Shown here in pieces: positions 34,033 to 42,067 of a stretch of DNA of 64,000 bases. Origin of the DNA: PALSA-693 sp963781155 (lineage in GTDB: Bacteria > Actinomycetota > Acidimicrobiia > Acidimicrobiales > Palsa-688); contig CAWAEC010000006.1 of assembly GCA_963781155.1 (NCBI GenBank), forward strand, positions 310,001 to 374,000, given 5' to 3'. How positions within the stretch are numbered: the first letter of the stretch is position 1; every line of letters begins with the position of its first letter. The translations under genes were made by a program, and so were the position numbers. The notes under the pieces were generated by a model. The model made no database searches. It had not been told where the DNA came from and saw only the letters and a program-made list of their open reading frames with translations.

Positions 34033-35013
34033 ATGACTGAGTCACCGGACTTTTTTGCAGATCGTCCAGGACACGGCGACGGGCCGGCATCCGACCCTGA
34101 CGAGGGCTCCCGCCCCGATCTCCTCTCCGGCATGCTCAGAAACGTGCGGCTGCGGGGAGAGGCCATCTTTTGCTGTGCCCCCGCCCCTCCCTTTGCCATC
34201 TCCTTCGCTCACCCGGGGGGAACCATTCACATCGTCAACGACGGCCAGCTCGAGCTGCAGCTCGAAGGGGACCGGGCAACCCATCGTTATCAACGCGGGG
34301 ACGTGATCTTGGTGCCGGTGGCGAGGCCCCACGTCATTCGCGCCGGCAAACGGGTGCCAGCTCGGCCCCTTGCCTCCACCGACATGCGCCCCGACGTGGT
34401 GCGCGATCACATCGGTACCCGCTGGCTGGCGGGGACGTTTTCCTTGGACGCGTCGCGCGGTGCCCAGCTGCTGCAGCGCCTTCCCCCCATCATTGAACTG
34501 CGCGGCGCCGGAAACGAGTCGCTCGAATGGCTGGATGTGAGCGCGGCGATGCTGATGCAGGAAAACACCAACCCATCGCAAGGGTCACGAGAAATGCTCT
34601 CGAGGATCCTCGACCTCCTGTTCATCCAGATCCTGCGAGCGTGGGCGGTGCGGCCCGATGCCACCCCCGCTTGGTTGACGGGCGCCATGGACCCCGTCAT
34701 TGGCGACGCCATCACCGCCATCCATGCCGACCCCGCCCACCCCTGGACCATCGAACGCCTGGCCGAGAAGTCCAACCTGTCCCGCTCCGCGTTCGCCGAG
34801 CGCTTCGTCAAGCGAGTCGGGACGCCGCCCGCGGCCTACATCGCCCAGGTCCGACTCGAGAGCGCCGCTGATCTCCTCCAATACACGACCCAGTCCATCG
34901 GCGCCATCGCCGCCCAGGTTGGGTACGACTCGGAAGCCGCCTTCAGCCGGGCCTTTTCCAAGCGCTACGCCAAGCCCCCATCGAGATGGCGACGGCAACT
35001 ACCCCAACGGTAG
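34033..35013 (+). CDS. AraC-family regulator with N-terminal cupin
   Basis: A 326-residue transcription factor. Residues about 30-190 form an AraC-type cupin (IHIVNDGQLELQLEGDRATH...YQRGDVILVPVARPHVI), which binds the effector. The C-terminal 110 residues contain the two helix-turn-helix units: IERLAEKSNLSRSAFAERFV and SIGAIAAQVGYDSEAAFSRA with the signature end FSKRYAKPPSRWRR. The ATG at 34033 begins MTESPDFFADRP. It is divergent from the quinone-oxidoreductase/F420-reductase pair and probably controls them. Its last 15 bp overlap the 3' end of the monooxygenase remnant on the other strand. Confidence 0.9.
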   Translation: MTESPDFFADRPGHGDGPASDPDEGSRPDLLSGMLRNVRLRGEAIFCCAPAPPFAISFAHPGGTIHIVNDGQLELQLEGDRATHRYQRGDVILVPVARPHVIRAGKRVPARPLASTDMRPDVVRDHIGTRWLAGTFSLDASRGAQLLQRLPPIIELRGAGNESLEWLDVSAAMLMQENTNPSQGSREMLSRILDLLFIQILRAWAVRPDATPAWLTGAMDPVIGDAITAIHADPAHPWTIERLAEKSNLSRSAFAERFVKRVGTPPAAYIAQVRLESAADLLQYTTQSIGAIAAQVGYDSEAAFSRAFSKRYAKPPSRWRRQLPQR

Positions 35014-35520
35014 GTGCGACGGGTCGAGGGTAAACGGATCCACGATCAGGTCGTCATAGGCGGCCAGCGAGCTGGAGAAGACGGCCGGATGGCTTTCCAG
35101 CAGTTCGGATGTGACCGGTCCTTCGAACCCTCGGGTTGCGGTGAGATGGCGGACTGCGGCCCGGATGGTCTCGACTCGCGGCCGCCTTCTCGCTTCGTAT
35201 GCTCGGAGGACCTGGTCAACGTCGCCAGATTTGCCGAGTAACTCGGCCAGGGAGGCGGCATCTTCGATGGCCATGGCCGCGCCTTGTGCCAGCAGCGGCG
35301 GAAAGGCGTGAGCGGCGTCGCCGATCAGCAGTATCCGCCCTTGATGGTAGGTGGGCGTTTCCACTTCCTGGACCGGCACGAAGATGACCTCGTTGGGATC
35401 CATTTGTTGGTCGATCAGCGACGAGACGCTGCCAGGAAACGCCGAGGCGAGTTCTTTGAAGCGGGACAGGTGCTCATCGCGCGAAAGAGCTGGAGCCTTT
35501 GAGGTGAGTTCGGTGTTCGG
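34999..35520 (-). pseudogene. C-terminal half of an FAD-dependent monooxygenase
   Basis: Only the C-terminal 170 residues of a PHBH-type flavin monooxygenase remain: FKELASAFPGSVSSLIDQQM, then the hallmark FAD-ribityl motif GRILLIGDAAHAFPPLLAQG, AAMAIEDAASLAELLGKSGD and VLRAYEARRRPRVETIRAAV. The N-terminal Rossmann GxGxxG domain and the DG motif are gone. Upstream of about 35520 the sequence changes to an unrelated remnant (DVLKDIRQVAGGR, see findings), so the junction is a deletion or recombination point. No start or ribosome site exists for the remaining piece. Confidence 0.8.
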
Positions 35521-35590
35521 CCGCCGGCGACCTGGCGGATGTCTTTGAGCACGTCGGTGCTGTAAAGAGATACGTTCGGGTGCGAATGGT

Positions 35591-36385
35591 TCAGCCATCA
35601 CCGCGATACCGTTGCGCCAGCTTGCCGGCGACAGCAGTCAACAGCAGGGTGCGCTGAGCCTCATCGAGCCGGTCCAGCAAGACCGTGTCGTCAAGGCTCG
35701 GTAAGCACACCACCTCTCCCAGCTGCAGACCTTGTAGCGCCGCGTCTACAACCTCTGACGGATCGAGCACCGGAAAAGGAATGCCGGACATGTCCATCCC
35801 CTCATGGAACTCGGTGGCAATCAGCCCGGGACAGCACACCTGCACCCCCACACCGGTCCCTGCCAGCTCGCCGGCAAGGGCCTGAGTGAAGGCCACCAGG
35901 AACGCCTTCGCGCCGGCGTAGGTCGCCCGGAACGGCAGTGGCTGCGGCGGGAGGGTGGCGCTAAACGCCAGCAGAGAGGCCACATTAATGATCCCACCCC
36001 GGTTCCTCTGGACCATGGATGGCAGGACGGCCCGGGTGAGACGGCTTGTCGCCCGAATGTGCACACCCACGAGGTCGTCAACCACCTCGGGCGCGACATC
36101 AACGAACGGGGCGTAGCCGGCAAAACCAGCGTTGTTCACCAGCAGATCAACTGCCTCTCGGGCCAGCAGACGCTCGAGCTCGGCGACGTCTTCTGCGACA
36201 GCGAGGTCCGCGACATGCACCCGCACCTTCCGCCCGGACGTCTCCGTGACCAGTTCGGCGAGGGCCAACAGCCGCGGACGCCGACGGGCAGTGATGACCA
36301 GGTCCCAACCGTCCGCGGCCAGACGGGCGACGAAAGCTTCGCCCAGCCCGGCAGAGGCTCCCGTGACGACTGCCAGCATGGTCAT
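35591..36385 (-). CDS. Short-chain dehydrogenase/reductase
   Basis: A classical SDR of about 264 residues. The ATG at 36385 (MTMLAVVTGASAGLGEAFVA) is chosen because GGGGGGA lies just before it and the Rossmann strand begins there. The cofactor motif TGASAGLG, the NNAG motif (LLVNNAGFAGY), the catalytic Ser in NVASLLAF, and YAGAK with the catalytic Tyr and Lys are all present, then CCPGLIATEF. The basic residues after strand 2 (ITARRRPRL) favour NADP(H). The substrate is unknown. The gene stands between the monooxygenase remnant and the ABC exporter. Confidence 0.9.
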   Translation of the reverse strand: MTMLAVVTGASAGLGEAFVARLAADGWDLVITARRRPRLLALAELVTETSGRKVRVHVADLAVAEDVAELERLLAREAVDLLVNNAGFAGYAPFVDVAPEVVDDLVGVHIRATSRLTRAVLPSMVQRNRGGIINVASLLAFSATLPPQPLPFRATYAGAKAFLVAFTQALAGELAGTGVGVQVCCPGLIATEFHEGMDMSGIPFPVLDPSEVVDAALQGLQLGEVVCLPSLDDTVLLDRLDEAQRTLLLTAVAGKLAQRYRGDG

Positions 36386-36855
36386 TCCCCCCGGGGGACC
36401 GGGTTGCGGGCCCACTTGGCCCGGTTGGTCGCCCATGTGTAAACGGACGGCGTCACCGTCTCGGTGGTCATCACATCATCCTTTCCAGACTCGCGTCAGT
36501 CATGGGTACGCACTGGGGCACGTCCCGGTTCGCCCCAATCCCCCCGCCTGCACCAAACTGAAGGACCCGCACGCCATTGCCGAGCCGGCAGGACTGTGCG
36601 GCCGGACAGGTTCCGCGGGGTACCCACGATCAAAGTGCCGGCGGAGCCGTCTTCGGCTTCCAGAAGCGCACCCCGGCCATCGCAACAGAGGCATTCACGT
36701 CACTCAGTCTCTGCCCGTTGCCGGTCACTCCGAAAGTGGCAAGCTAGCCAGGATGCGCAAACAACTGGCCAAACATCGGACGAAGATGGCCGTCCACGTA
36801 ACCTTGCAACAAGAGCGAAGCTGACGGAGGCCACGCATAATTTCGCTGAGCGGGG
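36386..36855. other. 470-bp stretch without a clear gene
   Basis: Contains the leader of the short-chain dehydrogenase and no convincing coding region. Near 36815-36870 on the plus strand the reading AKLTEATHNFAERGHTV resembles the first helix of a TetR-type DNA-binding domain (xxILxAAxxLFAERGxxxT) and may be the stump of a deleted regulator; it runs straight into the end of the ABC exporter gene. Confidence 0.4.
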
Positions 36856-38634
36856 TCACACCGTTATGAGCATGTCGGCGTCGCGGTTGACGAGAGCGGC
36901 GTAGTGCCCCTCGAGTTCGAGGAGTTGCTCGTGGCTGCCGCGCTCGACGATCTCGCCCGCGTCCAGGACGATGATCTCGTCAGCGTCGCGGATCGTCGAC
37001 AGCCGGTGTGCGATCGTGATCGTGGTCCGGCCCGAGGACAGCGTGTCGATGGCCTCCTGCACCGCTTGCTCGGTCTGCGTGTCGAGGGCACTGGTGGCTT
37101 CGTCCAGCACGAGAATGGGCGGGTTGCGCAGGACGGCTCGGGCGATCGCCAGGCGCTGCTTTTCTCCGCCCGAGAACCGGTAGCCGCGCTCCCCGACGAT
37201 CGTGTCGTAACCATTCGGCAGGGACTCGAGGTGGTCGTGGATCTGCGCCACCTTCGCAGCGGCGACGAGCTCGGCGTCGGAGGCATCGGGCTTGGCGAAC
37301 CGCAGGTTGTCGGCGACCGAGGCGTGGAACAGGTACGTCTCCTGGGAGACGACGCCCACGGCGGCGGCCAGCGAGTCAAAGGACATGTCCCGAACGTCGG
37401 TACCGTCGATCGTCACGTTGCCTGACGTCACGTCGTACAGTCTCGGGATGAGGTAGCTGAGCGTTGTCTTACCGGATCCGGTCTCGCCGACGACTGCCAG
37501 GCTGTGCCCGGCCGGTACGGTTACGTCGACGCCGCGCAGGGTCGGTTCTTCCTCGCTCGAGTAGGAGAAACTGACATCGTGCAGGCCCACCTCGCCGCGC
37601 ACCTCGCCGACCGCGACCGGATGCTCGGGCTCTGCGACGTCGACCGGGAGGTCCAGGTACTCGAAGATGCGGCTGAACAGTTCCAGAGAACTCTGCATGT
37701 CGACGCCGACGCCAAGAAGCTGGACCATCGGGCGGAAGAGGTTCTGCTGCAGCGTGGTGAACGCGACCAGCGTTCCGATCGAGATGGCCATGTGATGTCC
37801 GTGTGCGGTCAGGCCGGTCACCCAGTAGATCACGGCGGGCATGGAGGACATTACGATCTGGATCGTCGACTGGCGCCAGCGACCCGCCATGTTCGATCGA
37901 ACCTCGAGGTCGGAAAGGTTGTCCGACTCGGTCGCGAAGGAATTGGTGAGCGACTGGGAGCGGCCCATCGTGTGGCCGAGCAGGACGCCGCTGACGGAGA
38001 GCGACTCCTGCACGATCGAGGAGATCGTGGCGAGCTGGCGCTGTCGGTCGCTGGTGATGCGCCGGCGCTCCGTCCCGACGCGTCGGCTTACCCACACGAA
38101 AACGGGCATCATGACGAGCGAGGCGATCGTGAGGCGCCAGTCGAGGGCGATCATGGCGATGATCGAGGCGACCACGGTCGTCAGGTTGGAGACCAGGGTG
38201 GTGGCGGTCGTTGTCACCGTCGCCTGCATGCCGCCGATGTCGTTGGCGATCCGGGACTGCACTTCTCCGGTACGGGTCCTGGTGAAGAAAGCGAGCGACA
38301 TGCGCTGGAGGTGGGCGTACAGGGCCGTGCGCAGATCGTGCATCACTCGCTGGCCCACCTTGGTGGACACGTACGTCTGCGACACGCTGAAGGAGCTGTT
38401 GCTTATTGCCACGATGACCATGCCGAATGCCAGCAGCGTGAGCAGCCCGGTCCGCCCCTGCGGCAAGGCCACGTTGATGATCTCGCGGACGAGGAACGGG
38501 TTGATGATCGACGCAATCGACGAGGCACCGACCAGGACCCCGACGAACGCCAGGCTCCACCGGTAGGGGCGGAAGAGGTGCAGGATGCGTCGCAGCGGGA
38601 CACGGGGTCGGGCGGTGTTCAGATAGGCCTCCAA
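36856..38634 (-). CDS. ABC exporter, fused permease and ATPase (half-transporter)
   Basis: A 592-residue type IV ABC half-exporter that should work as a homo- or heterodimer. The membrane domain (about 20-310, six helices) starts LFRPYRWSLAFVGVLVGASS. The ATPase domain shows Walker A VGETGSGKTTLSYLIPRL, Q-loop SQETYLF, signature RFSGGEKQRLAIARAVL, Walker B PPILVLDEATSALDT and H-loop IAHRLSTI. It belongs to the multidrug/lipid exporter group. The start is a TTG at 38634. It is divergent from the MarR regulator with a 91-bp gap that contains a palindromic site, so export is probably repressed until a ligand reaches MarR. Confidence 0.92.
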   Translation of the reverse strand: MEAYLNTARPRVPLRRILHLFRPYRWSLAFVGVLVGASSIASIINPFLVREIINVALPQGRTGLLTLLAFGMVIVAISNSSFSVSQTYVSTKVGQRVMHDLRTALYAHLQRMSLAFFTRTRTGEVQSRIANDIGGMQATVTTTATTLVSNLTTVVASIIAMIALDWRLTIASLVMMPVFVWVSRRVGTERRRITSDRQRQLATISSIVQESLSVSGVLLGHTMGRSQSLTNSFATESDNLSDLEVRSNMAGRWRQSTIQIVMSSMPAVIYWVTGLTAHGHHMAISIGTLVAFTTLQQNLFRPMVQLLGVGVDMQSSLELFSRIFEYLDLPVDVAEPEHPVAVGEVRGEVGLHDVSFSYSSEEEPTLRGVDVTVPAGHSLAVVGETGSGKTTLSYLIPRLYDVTSGNVTIDGTDVRDMSFDSLAAAVGVVSQETYLFHASVADNLRFAKPDASDAELVAAAKVAQIHDHLESLPNGYDTIVGERGYRFSGGEKQRLAIARAVLRNPPILVLDEATSALDTQTEQAVQEAIDTLSSGRTTITIAHRLSTIRDADEIIVLDAGEIVERGSHEQLLELEGHYAALVNRDADMLITV

Positions 38635-38653
38635 GAATGGCTTTTAGTCGCGA

Positions 38654-38670
38654 TAGCTCAAACAGAGCTA
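38654..38670. promoter_or_regulatory. Candidate MarR operator, TAGCTC-N5-GAGCTA
   Basis: TAGCTC (38654-38659) and GAGCTA (38665-38670) form a perfect 6-bp inverted repeat with a 5-bp spacer, the size range of MarR-family sites. A second, shorter inverted repeat GCTCA-GTA-TGAGC lies at 38689-38701. Both are in the divergent gap between the ABC exporter and the MarR gene, where a regulator could control both promoters. Confidence 0.55.
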
Positions 38671-38725
38671 ACCTCAAAGTTATTCCAAGCTCAGTATGAG
38701 CCTGGCTCCTGGTAAGCTGACCACT

Positions 38726-39313
38726 ATGGTGCGTGAGGATCCAGTACAGCTCGCGGACCTTCTCCAGCGGCTGACCAAACGGCTCCGCCGGGCACAGGCC
38801 GACCGGCTCGCTCCGTTCGGTCTCACTCCCGCCCAGGAGCGTGCCCTGCGTATGATCACCCGTAGCGAGGAGCCGCCCCGGATGAGCGAACTCGCCGACC
38901 ATCTCGGCATCGTGCCCCGTTCGCTGACAACGGTGGTTGATGCGCTCGAAAAGGCCGGGCTCGTCCGCCGTGAGATCGACCCCGACAATCGGCGCGCCAT
39001 TCGCCTGCACCTCACCGAACACGGCGCGGCTGTTCGTGACGACATGCATGAGGCGCGGCGGCGCGCTGCTGAAGACCTCTTTGCGCCGTTGACCGACAAG
39101 GACCGCAAGGCTCTCCTGCAACTCCTGAGCCGCATCGATGACAACGCGGCTCGAGTGGCAGATACGCGAGAGCCGGCCCCGGGCCTGACCGTCGGGCACG
39201 TCGAGACCGAGGTCAGCGTGGCCCGCCAGAGGCGACCTGGATCTCGACTCCCGGTGTCTACGTCAGCATCAACATCCCGGGGTCGCCGTGCTGCACTGCG
39301 AAGTCTGAGGTAA
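38726..39313 (+). CDS. MarR-family transcriptional regulator
   Basis: A DNA-binding regulator of about 195 residues. The winged helix is clear: LTPAQERALRMITRSEEPPR, MSELADHLGIVPRSLTTVVD (recognition helix) and ALEKAGLVRREIDPDNRRAI (wing), with flanking dimerisation helices. The ATG at 38726 (MVREDPVQLADLL) is preferred because the ATG at 38696 falls inside an inverted repeat that is more likely an operator; neither has a strong ribosome site. The C-terminal 40 residues are Arg/Ser-rich and lack a match, so the natural end may have been altered. Divergent partner of the ABC exporter and its probable repressor. Confidence 0.88.
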   Translation: MVREDPVQLADLLQRLTKRLRRAQADRLAPFGLTPAQERALRMITRSEEPPRMSELADHLGIVPRSLTTVVDALEKAGLVRREIDPDNRRAIRLHLTEHGAAVRDDMHEARRRAAEDLFAPLTDKDRKALLQLLSRIDDNAARVADTREPAPGLTVGHVETEVSVARQRRPGSRLPVSTSASTSRGRRAALRSLR

Positions 39314-39568
39314 TCACGTTTCGGGTGGACGATTCTCCGACACCTCGCCTCGCCTGTCTCCGGCTCATCCGCTCCGGTGACCATGACATCAGGTACGTAT
39401 CCCGCTCGACGAACGAGATCCGTAGAGGCATCCGGGAGCTGCCGATGTCCATCGCGCACCTGTTGTAGACACCGGCGAGTCGGGACTCCGACAGGCCGCG
39501 TTCCGTACTGAGCAGCCGCCTTCTAGAAAGTCGGTTGCTGGCGACTGCTCAGCTTGACAGGCTCGCCC

Positions 39569-40300
39569 GTGGTGGCAGAAACCCACTTCGATGACTGGAT
39601 CGCGCTCCGATACGCCAGACTGTGGCCGGAGCTATTCGACCCAGCCGTCTTGGACCCCACCGTCGAGTTTCTCGCCGGATTAGCTGGGACGGGTCCGGTA
39701 CTGGAGTTCGGCATAGGCACGGGTCGAGTCGCCCTGCCGCTGGTCCGGCGAGGACTACGCGTAGAAGGCATTGAGCTCTCGCCGGCCATGGTCGCCGAAC
39801 TGAAGCGACAGGTCGGATCGGACATGGATGTGATCGTGGGAGACTTCGCTACCGCCCGAGTACCGGGTTCGTTCGGCCTGGTGTACCTGCTGCGGAACAC
39901 GATCACGAACATGACCACCCAGGATGAGCAAATCGGCGTGTTCCGAAACGCCGCCACCCACCTCAGGCCCGGCGGCTTCTTCGTGCTAGAGAATTACGTA
40001 CCTGCCCTGCAGCGACTCCCGCCGGGAGAGACCACACGGGTCTTTGTCGCCACGACCCATCACGTTGGCATCGAGGAGTACGACCTCGGCGCCCAGATCG
40101 CCGTCTCTCGCCACTGGTGGGTCATCGACGGCGAGCTCAAGTCTTTGACCTCGCCGCACCGTTACGTCTGGCCGTCCGAGCTGGACCTCATGGCCCGAAT
40201 TGCTGGAATGAGCCTTCACGAGCGGTGGAGCGACTTTCGTCGCTCGGTGTTCACGGCTGAGAGCGCCAACCACGTCTCCGTATGGCGGAAACCGACCTAG
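39569..40300 (+). CDS. Class I SAM-dependent methyltransferase
   Basis: A methyltransferase of about 243 residues. Motif I is VLEFGIGTGRVALPLVRRGL, followed by VEGIELSPAMVAELKRQ (acidic residue binding the ribose), DVIVGDFATARVPG and a NTITNMTTQDEQIGVFRNAA segment characteristic of one actinobacterial methyltransferase subgroup, then LRPGGFFVLENYVP. The substrate is unknown. The start is uncertain: GTG codons at 39569 and 39572 or a TTG at 39554 are possible and none has a good ribosome site. The 240 bp before it hold no recognised gene. Confidence 0.82.
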   Translation: MVAETHFDDWIALRYARLWPELFDPAVLDPTVEFLAGLAGTGPVLEFGIGTGRVALPLVRRGLRVEGIELSPAMVAELKRQVGSDMDVIVGDFATARVPGSFGLVYLLRNTITNMTTQDEQIGVFRNAATHLRPGGFFVLENYVPALQRLPPGETTRVFVATTHHVGIEEYDLGAQIAVSRHWWVIDGELKSLTSPHRYVWPSELDLMARIAGMSLHERWSDFRRSVFTAESANHVSVWRKPT

Positions 40301-40425
40301 TCGCCGGAAGTCGCAGACATATCGCCCCATCCCCATCCCGGCCCAGGGTTTCCAGGTTGCGGTCCTATCGGACTTGTGAGAGGCAACGTGCGTGGCGCGG
40401 TGGAGGGGAGTGGGATGATGTCGTA

Positions 40426-41172
40426 GTGCGGTCCTTCGATGAGTTGGTGGGCGAAGCCGCCGCGGCTGATGTCACCGGATGGGGGTTCGACTGGTTGAAT
40501 GGGCGGGCGACTGAAGAGCGGCCGCCTTGGCGTTATTTGAAGCTCCTCAGTCACCGGCTTGGCCAGGTCGAGTCCGCGTTGGACATCGACACTGGTGGCG
40601 GTGAAGTCCTGGCGGAGGCACCAATGTTCCCGCCGAGGATGGTTGCCGCCGAAGCGTGGGCACCCAACGCACAGCGTGCTCGTGAACTCCTGGGACCGCG
40701 CGGTGTCGAGATCATCGAATCCGTGAAGGATGCCCACGACGAGTCATTTGAGCTGGTGACCTCCCGCCACCCGGTGGGGCCCGACTGGGAAGAGATACAT
40801 CGCGTCCTCGCCACAGGCGGCTATTACTTTGCGCAGCATGTCGGACCGGCATCGGCGTTCGAACTGATCGAGCACTTCCTCGGTCCGCTTCCGCACGTAG
40901 GGAGGCAAAGAGATCCGCAGCGTGAATGCGCCGCGGCTCGAGCCGCTGGCTTGGTGGTGACCGACCTCCGCACCGCCCGGTGTCGCATGGAGTTCTTCGA
41001 CGTGGGAGCCGTTGTCTGGATCCTTCGCAAGTGCGTCTGGTGGGTACCGGAGTTCACGGTCGAGAAGTACCACGAAGCGCTGGCCCAACTCGACACTCAG
41101 ATGCGGAACGGGGAACGCTTTGTCGCCCACTCGACCCGACACCTCATTGAAGCACGACGATCGGCTCGGTAG
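40426..41172 (+). CDS. SAM-dependent methyltransferase-like protein
   Basis: A 248-residue protein of a divergent class I methyltransferase family. It begins at a GTG (VRSFDELVGEAAAADVTGW) with a GGAGGGGA stretch 16 bp upstream. The cofactor region is the modified motif I ALDIDTGGGEVLAEAP, followed by AAEAWAPNAQRARELLGPRG, SFELVTSRHPVGPDWEEIHR and VLATGGYYFAQHVG. The family often includes the FDWLNGRATEERPPW N-terminal motif seen here. The C-terminal part (WVPEFTVEKYHEALAQL) is conserved too. Function within the family is not established. The stretch 40301-40425 is non-coding. Confidence 0.75.
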   Translation: MRSFDELVGEAAAADVTGWGFDWLNGRATEERPPWRYLKLLSHRLGQVESALDIDTGGGEVLAEAPMFPPRMVAAEAWAPNAQRARELLGPRGVEIIESVKDAHDESFELVTSRHPVGPDWEEIHRVLATGGYYFAQHVGPASAFELIEHFLGPLPHVGRQRDPQRECAAARAAGLVVTDLRTARCRMEFFDVGAVVWILRKCVWWVPEFTVEKYHEALAQLDTQMRNGERFVAHSTRHLIEARRSAR

Positions 41173-41256
41173 TTAAGCAGTTCGGACCAGCCGCCCAGCA
41201 CTCATCCCATCGTTTGGTCTCCGCCGCCAGCGGTACCTGGGTCTGTGTAATGTCGA

Positions 41257-41856
41257 ATGGTGACGCGAGCGAAGGGCAGTTCCCGCCGGATTTTCCTCTC
41301 GGTGTGCGTTCTGCTGGCCGGCGCCTTGGGCGTCCAGGCATGCGGCGCGAACGGTCAGGTGAGATCCACGGCCACGACCACGTCCTCGGCGGACTCGGCG
41401 AACTCGTTCAACTCGGCGGGCTCGTCCGACTCGGCGAACTCGTCCAACTCGGCGGGCTCGTCGAAGCCGACTTCCTCGTCGCCGCTCTTGGCGCCGAACG
41501 TGTCACCGGCTCAGGACGCCCAGTTCCTGACGGATGTCACTCAGGCCGACCCTCAGCTGGCTACCTATGCGCAGGCTCAGGGGAGCGTGGCTCTGCGTGC
41601 TCTCCTGACTGACGGGTCCGCCTTCTGCGCCTTCTTGCAGCGGGGTGGAGGAATTGATAACGCCATGGTGGGGGTGGCGGTCGGAGCCAGGAACGTGGAG
41701 TCGCAGACGCATCTTCCCCTGTCGGTCACCACGTTCAACACGCTTGAAGCAGTGGCGCTCCTGAGGCTCTGCCCCTCCTATCAGTCGCTGTTACCAGCCT
41801 CAGCTCGCACCAACATCCGCAATCTCGGTGACGCTCTCGCCAAACAGTCGGGCTAA
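41257..41856 (+). CDS. DUF732-like lipoprotein with a Ser/Asn repeat linker
   Basis: A 199-residue lipoprotein. The signal peptide ends in a lipobox-like GVQAC (Cys at about 29). A low-complexity linker follows, encoded by two near-identical 36-bp direct repeats (41392-41427 and 41428-41463; SADSANSFNSAG, SSDSANSSNSAG). The folded part (about 80-199) has the DUF732 layout: FLTDVTQADPQLATYAQAQG, a Cys in SAFCAFLQRGGG and a second in LLRLCPSYQSLLP that can form the disulfide typical of these small mycobacterial-type domains. Function unknown. Start is the ATG at 41257 or the GTG three bases later. Confidence 0.75.
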   Translation: MVTRAKGSSRRIFLSVCVLLAGALGVQACGANGQVRSTATTTSSADSANSFNSAGSSDSANSSNSAGSSKPTSSSPLLAPNVSPAQDAQFLTDVTQADPQLATYAQAQGSVALRALLTDGSAFCAFLQRGGGIDNAMVGVAVGARNVESQTHLPLSVTTFNTLEAVALLRLCPSYQSLLPASARTNIRNLGDALAKQSG

Positions 41857-42067
41857 GTATCGGCGTCTGATGCGGCGTTCGGACGGTCCGCGGAAGAGTG
41901 CGCTCCCGTCAGAGTCCCGACGCCCGGAGCCGGTCTGCGGGGCGACGCACAAGACCCGATGGCACGGCGCTCAGCCACAAAGTGTTCACGACTTCGTTGC
42001 CCAAATGATACCGGTTTGATGCCTGTCCCTAACCCGTGGGCCATTTCGCGTGTGTAAACCTCGTCTC

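Noticed and set aside
36815..36904. TetR-like DNA-binding gene
   Set aside because: Only about 17 residues resemble the first helix; the frame runs into the end of the ABC exporter and has no start. Mentioned only as a possible stump.
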